A stretch of DNA of 64,000 nucleotides from SZUA-36 sp963753105 (GTDB taxonomy: Bacteria > Pseudomonadota > Gammaproteobacteria > Xanthomonadales > SZUA-36): assembly GCA_963753105.1 (NCBI GenBank), contig CAVWBD010000009.1, positions 248,001-312,000 of the forward strand. The letters run 5' to 3'. How positions within the stretch are numbered: position 1 is the first letter of the stretch; every line of letters starts with the position of its first letter. The notes under the pieces are model-generated. The model saw only the letters and a list, made by a program, of their open reading frames with translations, made no database searches and was not told the DNA's origin. Below, piece after piece: positions 9,171 to 18,818 of the stretch. The translations under genes were made by a program, and so were the position numbers.

Positions 9171-10766
9171 ATGCACGTGGTCCGCAAACATTCACCAAGC
9201 CTGATGTTGTTGTCACTGGCCATTTTATCGCTGGCGCTCGCGCCGGTCATGTTTGCTGCGGATGAAACCTTGGCCATTAAGCCGTACGAGTCGGAATCGA
9301 CCCCGACACCTGTGAGTGAAATCGACCGGTTGGTCGGCAGAGTCCTGTCGGAACATGGTATCGAGGCCGCAAAGCCCGCTTCCGAGGAAGTGTTCTTCCG
9401 CCGAGTCCACCTGGATGTCACCGGCACACTGCCCCTGCCCCAGGCCTACCGTAAATACATGAAACTCGGCGCGGACAAGCGACGCGGGCTGCTGATCGAG
9501 CACCTGATGGAGACCGATGCCTTTACCGATTACTGGACGCTGAAGTGGAGTGATTTGCTGCGTATCAAGGCGGAGTTTCCGATCAACCTGTGGCCGAACG
9601 GCGTGCAGGCCTACCACCGCTGGGTCTCGGAAGCAGTTGCTGCCAACCTGCCCTACGATGAATTCGCCCGCCAATTACTGACTTCCAGCGGCAGTAATTT
9701 CCGGGTCCCACCCGTCAATTTCTACCGGGCCATCGAGGGCCAGGAACCGGAAACCATCGCTGCAGCCGCATCATTGACACTGATGGGCGTGCGTTTCGAC
9801 AGCTGGACAGAGCGGCAACGCGCCGACATGGCCAATATCTTCTCCCGGGTGGCCTACAAGAAAACCGACGAGTGGAAAGAAGAAATCGTCTACCTGGACC
9901 CTGGACAATACGCCCCGCTGGATATCACCTTCCCGGACGGAACAAGGGCCACCGTGAAAGCCGGCGAAGATCCGCGTGAAGCCTTCGCCGATTGGCTGAT
10001 CCGCCCCGATAATCCATGGTTTGCACGCAATATAGTCAACCGCGCCTGGTTCTGGCTGATGGGACGTGGGCTGGTCCACGAGCCCGATGACATCCGCGAC
10101 GACAACCCCGCTGTGAACCCGGCGCTGCTGGCCTATCTCGAACAGGAATTCATCGCGTCCGCTTACGACATCAGGCATGTTTTCCGCTTGATACTGAACT
10201 CACGCACCTACCAGCAATCATCGATCCCACGCTCGGACCACCCCGAGGCCGAATCGCTGTTTGCCCACTACATCGTGCGGCGGCTGGATGCCGAGGTGTT
10301 GTTCGATGCACTGGGTGTGCTTGACGGCCGTGGCGAGCTGTACCAGAGCCCCGTGCCGGAGCCGTTTACCTTTGTGCCGGAATACCATCGCACCATCGAG
10401 TTATCGGACGGCAGCATCACTTCCCAGTTCCTGGAGAAGTTTGGCCGGCCGGGCCGCGACACGGGTTATGAGCTGGAGCGCGATAATGAGTTTTCCGTGG
10501 ACCAGAGCATGTATTTGCTCAATTCCAGCCAGGTGCAGAAACGGATCAGCAACAGCCCACGTATGCGCGAGATTGTCCAGGCTTCCAGGCGCAACCCGCA
10601 ACGTGCCGTCAATTCCCTGTACCGATTGACCCTGTCACGTGCACCAACCAGGGCAGAACTGGCGCTGGCCATGGACTACACCGGTATGCAAACGGGTGAA
10701 CGCCAGGCAATCGAAGACCTGTGCTGGGCACTCGTCAATTCCAAAGAATTCTTATACCGGCATTAG
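9171..10766 (+). CDS. DUF1549/DUF1553 domain protein without cytochrome domain
   Basis: About 530 residues with an N-terminal signal segment (SLMLLSLAILSLALAPVMFA). It then shows the DUF1549 part (VFFRRVHLDVTGTLP, LKWSDLLRIK) and the DUF1553 part (NPWFARNIVNRAWFWLMGRG, DIRHVFRLILNSRTYQ, C-terminal LCWALVNSKEFLYRH). These domains are very common in Planctomycetes, where the protein usually also carries a cytochrome c or PPC part and is about 800-1,000 residues. This one is a compact form. Function is unknown. It is followed four bases later by DUF1501 and then a PPC-domain protein, the usual trio. A TTG at 9165 is an alternative start; no good ribosome site is seen for either. Confidence 0.85.
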   Translation: MHVVRKHSPSLMLLSLAILSLALAPVMFAADETLAIKPYESESTPTPVSEIDRLVGRVLSEHGIEAAKPASEEVFFRRVHLDVTGTLPLPQAYRKYMKLGADKRRGLLIEHLMETDAFTDYWTLKWSDLLRIKAEFPINLWPNGVQAYHRWVSEAVAANLPYDEFARQLLTSSGSNFRVPPVNFYRAIEGQEPETIAAAASLTLMGVRFDSWTERQRADMANIFSRVAYKKTDEWKEEIVYLDPGQYAPLDITFPDGTRATVKAGEDPREAFADWLIRPDNPWFARNIVNRAWFWLMGRGLVHEPDDIRDDNPAVNPALLAYLEQEFIASAYDIRHVFRLILNSRTYQQSSIPRSDHPEAESLFAHYIVRRLDAEVLFDALGVLDGRGELYQSPVPEPFTFVPEYHRTIELSDGSITSQFLEKFGRPGRDTGYELERDNEFSVDQSMYLLNSSQVQKRISNSPRMREIVQASRRNPQRAVNSLYRLTLSRAPTRAELALAMDYTGMQTGERQAIEDLCWALVNSKEFLYRH

Positions 10767-10770
10767 TCCC

Positions 10771-12087
10771 ATGCAGAATAAAACTTCAAAGTTGAGCCGC
10801 CGCAATTTCATTGGTATGAACGCCGCCGGTATCCTGGGCATGCAGCTGGGCAACAGTGCCTTTGCGCAAACACTGGCGCCGCTGAAAACGGCCAGGGCCA
10901 AGGCCGTTATCGAGATCTGGATGTGGGGCGGGCCCTCCCAGATCGATACTTTCGATCCCAAGCCGGGCGCGGGCAACGATTATACCGGTCCGCTCAATGA
11001 AGCCGTGGAATGCAATGTGCCCGGCATGCAAATCAATGCCAAGTTACCAAAGCTGGCGCGGCAGGCGGACAAGTACTCGATCATCCGCAGCCTGACCCAC
11101 GGTATCAAGGCGCACGAAACCGCGACCTACATGATGCAAACCGGCCGGCAACCCGGTGGCGGCGAGGTCTATCCATGCGTTGGAGCAGTGGTATCCCGCT
11201 TCAATGGCCATGAAGGCGGTTACAAGGGTGTCATTCCACCCTATATCGTGCTGACCCGGTCACACGGACGGTTTTCAGAGGAAGGTTTCCTCGGGCCGAA
11301 GTACAAGCCTTTCGCGACCGGCGGCGACCCATCGAAAGAACGTTTCGTGGTCGAAGGCATTATTGCCGAAGGTGTTTCTGACCAACGTCAGCTAACACGC
11401 CGCCAGCTATTGCATCAGCTGGATTCCCTCGGGACGCAACTACCGCAAAACCCACGTTTCCTGACGATGGACCAGTGTGAAGAGGAAGCCTATGGCCTGA
11501 TCCTCGGTGAGGCGCGTGATATTTTCGACCTCAAGCAGGAGCCCGAAAAATTGCGCGAGGCCTATGGCATGAACCATTTCGGCCAGTCCTGCCTGCAGGC
11601 CCGGCGCCTGGTGGAGGAAGGCGTGCCCTATATCACGGTCAACTACAACGGCTGGGATACGCACAAGGGCCACTTCCTTACCATGAACCAGAAAATGCCG
11701 GAGTTCGACCAGGCATTGGCCACCCTGCTCGAGGACCTTGCCCAGCGCGGATTACTCGATGAAACCATCGTCTGGTGCAGCGGCGAATTTGGCCGAACAC
11801 CGCGCGTGCAGTGGGGGGATCCGTGGAATGGCGGGCGCGGGCATTTTGCCAGTTGTTTTTCCGGCCTGGTCGCCGGTGGCGGTTTCAAGGGCGGGCATGT
11901 CATCGGCACAACCAATGCCACGGCCGAGGAAGTCGTGGAGCGCCCCGTCTACCCGCAAGACCTGATCGGCAGCATCTACGAACTGGCCGGTATCGACCCA
12001 GAAGGCACCATCCTCAATGGCGCCGGGCAAGCCGTACCGTTGACGCTACCCTCCCCCGGCAAGGGCCGGCTATATGAAATCATGTGA
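10771..12087 (+). CDS. DUF1501 domain protein, Tat-exported
   Basis: 438 residues. The N-terminus contains a twin-arginine signal (LSRRNFIGM, then AAGILGMQLGNSAFA). The body matches DUF1501, an alkaline-phosphatase/sulfatase-superfamily-like domain: EIWMWGGPSQIDTFDPKPG, SIIRSLTHGIKAHETATY, YITVNYNGWDTHKGHF and WCSGEFGRTPRVQWG. Family function is not established. ATG 10771 starts the Tat signal; longer upstream reading would run into DUF1549. It is intact and sits between the DUF1549/1553 gene and the PPC gene, with which it overlaps in other frames near its end, indicating a tight operon. Confidence 0.85.
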   Translation: MQNKTSKLSRRNFIGMNAAGILGMQLGNSAFAQTLAPLKTARAKAVIEIWMWGGPSQIDTFDPKPGAGNDYTGPLNEAVECNVPGMQINAKLPKLARQADKYSIIRSLTHGIKAHETATYMMQTGRQPGGGEVYPCVGAVVSRFNGHEGGYKGVIPPYIVLTRSHGRFSEEGFLGPKYKPFATGGDPSKERFVVEGIIAEGVSDQRQLTRRQLLHQLDSLGTQLPQNPRFLTMDQCEEEAYGLILGEARDIFDLKQEPEKLREAYGMNHFGQSCLQARRLVEEGVPYITVNYNGWDTHKGHFLTMNQKMPEFDQALATLLEDLAQRGLLDETIVWCSGEFGRTPRVQWGDPWNGGRGHFASCFSGLVAGGGFKGGHVIGTTNATAEEVVERPVYPQDLIGSIYELAGIDPEGTILNGAGQAVPLTLPSPGKGRLYEIM

Positions 12088-12103
12088 TGGAGGGCCTGTC
12101 AGC

Positions 12104-14455
12104 ATGAAAAAAATACTGCCACTCATTTACCTGGCCGCACTTATCGGTTCCCTGCCCGGCACTACATTGGGCCAGGTCCTGCAGTCTGCCCACATCGCTT
12201 ATGTCTACCCGGCCGGTGGTCAGGCCGGCACCACTTTTGAAGTGGCGGTCGGCGGTAAGGGTTTGCAGAGAGTCGATGCCATTCAAATCACCGGTCCCGG
12301 CGTGCATGCGACATTCATCGAGCACGTCGGAAATTACAAACGCAAGCTGGGGGAGCAGATGCGTTTTGTCGGAAAACAAAAATCAGGCAGACCGCAAAAG
12401 GCAGGCCAGGACAAGGAACGGAAATTTGGTCCACCACCGGATCACGAGATGTTTACCCGCCTGGAGGAGCTTTCCGCATCCGAGTTCAGGCAAGTTGCGA
12501 ACAAGTTCGCCAGCAAGGAGAGGGTACAGCGCAACCGTGAACTCGATGAACTGGTGATGCTGGAAATCACCATTGACAAGGATGCGAAGCCCGGTATGCG
12601 GGAATTGAGACTGCTGACCGGTATTGGCGGTGCGTCCAACCCCGTGCGGTTCATGGTCAACACCCTGCCCGAGGGTCGCGAATTTGAACCCAATGACCTG
12701 GTCTCCCCGGTGGAATCCCATATGCAACCGCCGTTTATCATGAACGGCCAGGTCATGCCCGGTGACGAAGACCGTTTCAGCTTTGCCGCCGAGGCGGGCC
12801 AGAAACTGGTCATCGATGTGCAGGCGCGCGCACTGGTGCCATTTTTGGCGGACGCCGTGCCGGGCTGGTTCCAGGCGGTCGTGACCTTATTGGATGACAA
12901 GGGCAAGGAACTCGCCTACGCCGATGATTTCCAGTTCGACCCGGACCCGGCCTTATTATTCGAAGTACCGGAAACCGGTACCTACCATGTCCTGATCCGT
13001 GACTCTATCTACCGCGGCCGCGAGGATTTTGTCTACCGGGTCGCGATCGGTGAAATCCCGTTCGTTACCGGAATATTTCCGCTCGGCGCCCAGCTTGGCA
13101 GCAAGACCACGGCCAAGCTGTATGGCTGGAACCTGGATATCGACAAACTGGCGCTCAATACCACCGAGCAGGACAACCCATTCCGGAAAGTGTATTTCGA
13201 GCATAAGGGGTCTATTTCGAACGCCATTCATTACGCGGTCGGATCACTGCCTGAGTCCATTGAAAAAGAAGACAATGACAGCCTGGATGGCGCTCAGACC
13301 ATCAAGCTGCAATCCGTCGTCAATGGCCGCATCGACCATCCAGGTGATGTGGACGTCTACCGCTTCAGGGCAAGCAAGGGCCAGGTCATCAAGGCCGGCA
13401 TCACTGCCCGGCGGCTACGCTCGCCGGTCGATTCCCTGTTGAGGCTGCTCGATGACGACGGCAAGGTGCTGGCGTGGAATGACGACATGCCCGCTACCGG
13501 TAACCTGACCGACCGGGCTGGTTTGCTAACCCACAACGCCGACTCGGAATTGCAATTCACGGCACCTGCCCGGGGCACTTACTACATCCAGGTCACGGAT
13601 ACCCAAAACAAGGGTGGTGAGAACTACAGCTACCGTCTCAGCCTGAGCCATCCACAGCCCGGATTTGAAGTCTTTGTCACACCGTCCTCCATCACGGTGC
13701 CCGGCCCTACTGGCGGACGGGCCATGTTGCATGTCCGGCGCTACGACGGCTTTACCGGACCGGTCGAGGTCACACTGGGTGGTGATTCCAGTCATTTCTA
13801 GCTGAGCGGCGGCAGGATACCCGCCAGTCTGGACAGCATCCCGGTGGTCATCAGCCGGAAAGGCAATATCAATACCAGGGTGGCGCCCCAGATCAAACAA
13901 CCGGGCCTGGGACGTGGCTGGAATACCTCCGTTGTCAAACAGCGTGGCAATGCCGGAATTGAATTTGTACGCCTGGAACTGGCCGCATCCGCAAGCATAG
14001 ATGGAAAAACGGTGAGCAAGCCCGTGATCCCGGCCGATGACACCACGCAGGCGTTTATCACCCATCACCTGGTCGAAACCAGTGACCTGACCGCTTTTGT
14101 ACCGCGTGCGCCACGTCAACTGCCATCCATCCGGCTCAAGGACGCTGGCCCGGTGACCTTGAAGGCGGGTGATTCCGTCCTGCTGGATGTCAGAACCGGG
14201 AACCTGCCCGAAAATTTCAACGGGCCGTTTTTCGAACTGGAATCAGCGCCACCGGGATTGACGCTGGAGACAGATGACTCTTCGGGTAAACCCCGTCTCA
14301 AACTCACCGCCAGTGCGGATCTGGAAGCAAACCTCGAAGGTAACCTGGTCGTGGCCGTGCAATTCGAGGTCACACCCCGGTCGAAAAACGGCAAGAAGAA
14401 AGCCAGGAAAGTGTCACTCGGTGTGTTGCCCGCCATCCCGTTCCGGACCCGATGA
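12104..14455 (+). CDS. PPC-domain secreted protein, interrupted by in-frame TAG
   Basis: The start at 12104 opens a lysine-led signal peptide (MKKILPLIYLAALIGS). The mature protein begins with a planctomycete-type beta domain (YVYPAGGQAGTTFEV) and has two pre-peptidase C-terminal (PPC) repeats. These begin near FEPNDLVSPVE (about 12690) and KEDNDSLDGAQTI (about 13270), each with a GDxDxxxF-like core. At 13799-13801 an in-frame TAG interrupts the reading, but the same frame continues with LSGGRIPASLDS up to the TGA at 14453, so the intended product is about 780 residues. The TAG is probably a base error or recent mutation (CAG would give Gln). PPC proteins accompany DUF1549/DUF1501 proteins; their role is unknown. 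The next gene overlaps its stop. Confidence 0.75.
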
Positions 14456-15649
14456 TGCTCATCCCGCAAACCATTCCAACCGTTGCGTCGCACGCCGGCA
14501 ATGAGCTTGTCGAGGTCATGAGTTCGTGCTTTACCGGGGTATCGGGTACCTCTGAATACAATTTCATGCTGAAGCCACTGGTCAACGGGCGATTCGACGA
14601 GCAACTGGCCTGGCTGGAAGCAGCCCTGCAAGATGCGCTCGAAGATAACGGGCTGGACCGTGGATGCATCGTTTTCAGACGCTTTTTCTGCAGCGAAGCA
14701 CCCGGACAGGTCGAGGAACTACAGCGCCATGCATTCTCCAACCCCGACGGGGTTGTCAATGGCGGTGTTTCGCTGGTCATACAACCCCCGGCAGCGCCCG
14801 CCACGGTGAACCCTGTGGGTCTACTGCATCAACGATGGTGACAGACAGGTGAGCGGAACCGGAAACGGTTCATCGTTCACCCTGAAAAGGGGTGGTCTCG
14901 AGCATGTCTGGTCCACCGGGCTGACAAGTTCGCAGCAGACTGGAACACAGGGCCAGACGCTTGCCGTCTTCGATGCCTATAACGAAATGCTGGAAGAGCA
15001 TGGCATGGCCCTGCAGGACCACTGCCTGCGAACCTGGTTCTATATCCGGGACGTGGACGACAACTACGCTGGCTTCGTCGCGGCGCGCAACAGGGTTTTC
15101 GCCAAAGCGGGTCTGACATCAGAAACACACTATATTGCCAGCACCGGGATACAGGCATCGTTCACCGATGACAAGGCGCTGGTAATGATGGATGCTTATG
15201 CCATCAAGGGCGTCGAACCCGGGCAGATCCGGCATTTGAAGGCCCTCGACCACCTGAGTGATACCCACGTTTACGGCGTGGCATTCGAACGGGCCACGCA
15301 GGTCGCCTACCGGGACCGTAAACACATCATCGTCTCGGGTACGGCCAGCATCGATGCCAACGGCGCAGTCGTACACGACGGTGACGTCGGTGAGCAACTG
15401 CAACGAACGCTCGACAACATCGCCGCCCTGCTGGCGCAGGCCGGAGCCAGGCTGGACGATATGCAGCATTTCATCGTTTACGTGCGCAGACCCGGTGACG
15501 CCGCGTTAGTCAGTGAACTTCTGCAAGAGAAAATTGGCAGCAAGCCCTTCCTGGTGGTGACCGGACCCGTGTGCCGGCCGGACTGGCTGGTCGAAATCGA
15601 GGGTATAGCGATCACGCCCAATCACGACAATTCCTTACCGCCGTTCTAG
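14452..15649 (+). CDS. RidA/YjgF-superfamily two-domain protein, one frameshift
   Basis: The N-terminal part (14452 to about 14815) and the C-terminal part (from 14849) join when one base is removed from the CCC run near 14813, giving WVYCINDGDRQVSG across the break. The whole is about 400 residues. The C-terminal half resembles RidA/YjgF-like proteins of the two-domain chorismatase (FkbO/Hyg5-like) type: YIASTGIQASF, YRDRKHIIVSGTASID and a final RPDWLVEIEGIAI. RidA proteins hydrolyse reactive enamines; FkbO-type relatives act on chorismate. Which applies here is open. Its start overlaps the stop of the PPC gene, so it belongs to that operon. Confidence 0.65.
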
Positions 15650-15653
15650 CTGA

Positions 15654-15835
15654 GAAAGGCTCAGGTTCATTACTTTCCACGTGACTCGGCTTGGAGCTGG
15701 ATCGGGGTGTTCCTTACCGGGACACGTCGTAAATACGTCCCTGTAGACTCGGTCGCGACTCCTGTCGCTCACGGTCCCGGTAAGGAACACCCCGACCCAG
15801 CTTCAGGTGTTCAGGAATATGAACCTGAGCCTTTC
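15654..15835. repeat. Nested palindromic intergenic repeat, copy 1
   Basis: Two inverted repeats are nested. The outer 17-base arms at 15654-15670 and 15819-15835 are perfect complements. The inner 28-base arms at 15696-15723 and 15774-15801 match at 27 of 28 positions. The 50-base centre (ACGTCGTAAATACGTCCCTG and on) contains further small inverted repeats. A related copy lies at 63605-63712. The element begins five bases after the RidA-like stop, so its RNA would fold at the end of that transcript. The remaining bases to the SDR gene at 15939 hold no visible gene. Confidence 0.85.
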
Positions 15836-15938
15836 ATTGATTGCACACTGGTAAACCAGCGGGCAATTATGTAACCGGAGAGGCAATCGGTCTATACTTT
15901 GAAGCTGGATGGTAGAGCTGCTTCACGAGGAGTCTTTG

Positions 15939-16730
15939 ATGTCAGAACCAGCCGTTGTATTGGTAACCGGGGCCAGCCGGGGTCTTGGCCGTGGCATCGC
16001 ACTGGAACTGGCCAAGGGCGGGTACTCGGTGGCGATCAATTATGTCGGCAACACCACGGCCGCCGATGAAACGGCCCATCTGTGCAAAGAAGCCGCAACA
16101 GATACATCCCAACGCTTCCTGCCCGTCCAGGCTGATATTTCCAACGCCGATTCCCGCCTGGCGATGCTGGATATGATCGGTAAGGAATTGGGCCAGATCG
16201 ATGCCCTGGTCAACAACGCCGGGGTTGCCCCGAAGGTACGGGCAGATATTACGCAAGCCAGTGAAGAATCATTCGACCGGCTGATCAATACCAACCTGAA
16301 GGGGCCTTACTTCCTGACCCAGGCAGTGGTGCAGCAATGGCTAAGCGGCCAGAAATCACGGCTTGAAAGCGGTTTCAAAATCGTATTCATCAGCTCGATT
16401 TCAGCCAACACGGCATCCCCCTCACGTGGTGATTACTGCATGTCGAAAGCAGGCTTGTCCATGGCGGCCCAGCTTTGGGCCAGCCGCCTGGCGGCGGAAG
16501 GCATCCAGGTTTACGAACTACGCCCCGGCATCATGAAAACGGACATGACCAGCGCCATCGAGGAGCATTACGATCCCCTGATCGCAGACGGGCTGGTCCC
16601 ACAGAGACGCTGGGGAACCGCCAGGGATGTCGGTCTTGGTGTTACCGCGCTCGTTGACGGGAAATTCCCTTATTCAACCGGAACCGTCATAGACATTGAC
16701 GGTGGTTTCCAAATACGCATTCTCCAGTGA
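15939..16730 (+). CDS. Short-chain dehydrogenase/reductase (FabG-like)
   Basis: 263 residues. The Rossmann glycine motif TGASRGLGRG is at 10-19, NNAG at 92-95, and the catalytic Ser (152/153), Tyr166 and Lys170 are in place (SSISA and DYCMSK). It resembles 3-oxoacyl-ACP-reductase-like oxidoreductases, many of which act on sugars in catabolic clusters. ATG 15939 is chosen because a GAGGAG ribosome site lies just before it; an ATG 30 bases upstream has none. The stop overlaps the GTG start of the flavoprotein by four bases, so both are translationally coupled and probably act in the same pathway. Confidence 0.88.
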   Translation: MSEPAVVLVTGASRGLGRGIALELAKGGYSVAINYVGNTTAADETAHLCKEAATDTSQRFLPVQADISNADSRLAMLDMIGKELGQIDALVNNAGVAPKVRADITQASEESFDRLINTNLKGPYFLTQAVVQQWLSGQKSRLESGFKIVFISSISANTASPSRGDYCMSKAGLSMAAQLWASRLAAEGIQVYELRPGIMKTDMTSAIEEHYDPLIADGLVPQRRWGTARDVGLGVTALVDGKFPYSTGTVIDIDGGFQIRILQ

Positions 16731-18799
16731 CCACCGAAGTTTCACATGACATACTCGATGCGCTGACCCGCGTAAAACTGCCCGGTGGTGTGCTTCAGCA
16801 CGAAGCGGCTGAAACCGTTGATATCGAGGGGCTGAACTGCCCGGTTCACCGGGTGAATACATTGGTGTTAGGCAGTGGTGCAGCCGGTTTACGTGCCGCG
16901 GTCGAACTTAAACGTGGCAACATCGAAGTGGCGGTTTGCAGCACCGGTCTGTTTGCCGGCACCTCCGCCTGTTCGGGTTCCGACAAACAGACCATCCACA
17001 CGGCCGGCACCAGCAACCGCGGTGATAATTTTGTCAGGCTGGCCGATGACATCGGTTCCGGCGGCGCCATGGATAAGGACACGGCTTACGTCGAAGCGGT
17101 CGGTTCCATCCCCGCGTTTGCGGGTCTGCAATACCTGGGCCTGCCCTTGCCGCAGGACCGCTTTGGCGCCGTGCTGCGCTACCAGACTGACCACGATGAG
17201 GTGGGCCGCGCGACCTCCTGCGGACCACGCACCTCGCGGTTGATGGTCAAGGTCTTGTGTGAGGAAGCCATCCGGCTGGAAATTCCGTTCATCACCAGGA
17301 CGACTGCCGTGCGAATCCTGCAGCAGGATGGCCAGGTTAAAGGCGTGATCGCAATCGGGCGTGACCGTTCAGCCAACCATTACGGCCTGAAAATCATCCT
17401 CTGCAACCGGCTTGTCCTGGCCACTGGCGGGCCGGGTGAACTGTACCGCGACAGCGTGTACCCAAAGAATTGTTTCGGATCGCTCGGCATGGCCATCGAG
17501 GCAGGAATCAAAGTCAGCAACCTGACCGAAAGCCAGTTTGGCATCGGCACGCGGCGCACCGAGTTCCCATGGAACCTGTCCGGCACCTATGTCCAGGTGA
17601 TTCCGTACATCTACTCGCTCGACGCAAACGGCAAGGAACACAATTTCCTGGCCGATTATTACCGCACGACGCAGGAACTCGCCTCCAATATGTTCCGCAA
17701 GGGCTACCAGTGGCCGTTTCACGCCGGTCGCATGGTGGATTTCCAGTCCAGCCTGATCGACCTGGCGATCTTTATCGAAAGCCGGAAAGGTCATACCGTG
17801 CTGATGGATTTCAACCGCAATCCGGAAATGGTTCCCGGTGATCAGCCTTTCAGCCTGGATCGCCTTGACGAGGATGCCGGGCGCTACCTGGAAAACAACG
17901 GCGCTTTGCAGGCCTTGCCGATAGAGCGGCTGAAGGCGATGAACCCATTGGCCATCGAGCTTTACCGGATGCACAAATACGATATCGAAACGGACCCCCT
18001 GCCCTTCAACGTCAGCAACCAGCACATGAACGGTGGTATCGAAGTGGACATCTGGGCGCAAAGCAGCCTGGCCGGCTGTTACGCGATCGGCGAAGTTGCC
18101 GGTACCCACGGGGTCACGCGTCCGGGCGGCGCGGCGCTGAACGCGGGACAGGTATTTGCCATGCGTTGCGCCAGGCATATCGCCTCACAGGCGGAACTGT
18201 CTCACGAGGTCGACCTCGCCGGTCTTGAGCAGGCCATGGCTTCGACGATCGGGGAGATTGCAAAGAACCTCGGCAACGAAACCGGCGTGGCACTGGCTGA
18301 CATCGAATCCGACGTGCAGGCACGCATGAGCGATCATGCGGGGTTTGTCTGCCACGTCGATGACATCGGCCCTGCACTCGAAGAAGCAAAAACGCTTAAC
18401 CGGAACATCGCTTCCAGGGGCGTGCACATCGCATCGGAAAGCGGCATTCCAGCTTATTTCAACTGGCTGCACACCGCATTGACTTCAGAGGCAGTACTGA
18501 CCGCCCTGGATCACTACACAAGGCAGGGCGGCGGAAGCCGCGGCGCACGGGCCTTGTGCACACCAGAAGGAACAGTGGTCCCGAAGGCCAGCAATACCGA
18601 TCTCGCGGCTTACCGGTTTATCGAGGAGCGGGAAGCCGACAGGGCTACGAAGATTGTTCTGCAATACGACGCCGGCACGTTCGATATCCAGAAACGCGAA
18701 TTGAGGGACATGGAAGATCCACAGCAGATATTTTTTGAGAAAAACTGGCCGGATTACCTGTCCGGAAACATTTACCAGGACAGCTACAAACACAGCTGA
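16727..18799 (+). CDS. FAD-dependent oxidoreductase (fumarate reductase flavoprotein-like)
   Basis: 690 residues, GTG start overlapping the SDR stop (GTGA). The dinucleotide-binding motif LVLGSGAAG lies near residue 47-54. Later flavoprotein signatures include LVLATGGPGELYRD, SLGMAIEAGIKVSN and AIGEVAGTHGVTRPGGAAL. The overall plan is that of the succinate dehydrogenase/fumarate reductase flavoprotein superfamily, with a C-terminal helical segment. There is no export signal, so it should be cytoplasmic. Substrate is unknown. Coupling to the SDR suggests a two-step oxidation or reduction, perhaps of a sugar acid. Intact. Confidence 0.82.
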   Translation: MTTEVSHDILDALTRVKLPGGVLQHEAAETVDIEGLNCPVHRVNTLVLGSGAAGLRAAVELKRGNIEVAVCSTGLFAGTSACSGSDKQTIHTAGTSNRGDNFVRLADDIGSGGAMDKDTAYVEAVGSIPAFAGLQYLGLPLPQDRFGAVLRYQTDHDEVGRATSCGPRTSRLMVKVLCEEAIRLEIPFITRTTAVRILQQDGQVKGVIAIGRDRSANHYGLKIILCNRLVLATGGPGELYRDSVYPKNCFGSLGMAIEAGIKVSNLTESQFGIGTRRTEFPWNLSGTYVQVIPYIYSLDANGKEHNFLADYYRTTQELASNMFRKGYQWPFHAGRMVDFQSSLIDLAIFIESRKGHTVLMDFNRNPEMVPGDQPFSLDRLDEDAGRYLENNGALQALPIERLKAMNPLAIELYRMHKYDIETDPLPFNVSNQHMNGGIEVDIWAQSSLAGCYAIGEVAGTHGVTRPGGAALNAGQVFAMRCARHIASQAELSHEVDLAGLEQAMASTIGEIAKNLGNETGVALADIESDVQARMSDHAGFVCHVDDIGPALEEAKTLNRNIASRGVHIASESGIPAYFNWLHTALTSEAVLTALDHYTRQGGGSRGARALCTPEGTVVPKASNTDLAAYRFIEEREADRATKIVLQYDAGTFDIQKRELRDMEDPQQIFFEKNWPDYLSGNIYQDSYKHS

Positions 18800-18818
18800 A
18801 CAACCGGAAGAAACAGCC

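Noticed and set aside
15690..15810. Palindrome as a simple intrinsic terminator
   Set aside because: The arms are far too long, there is no T-run, and a second copy exists at 63605, so a dispersed repeat is the better reading.
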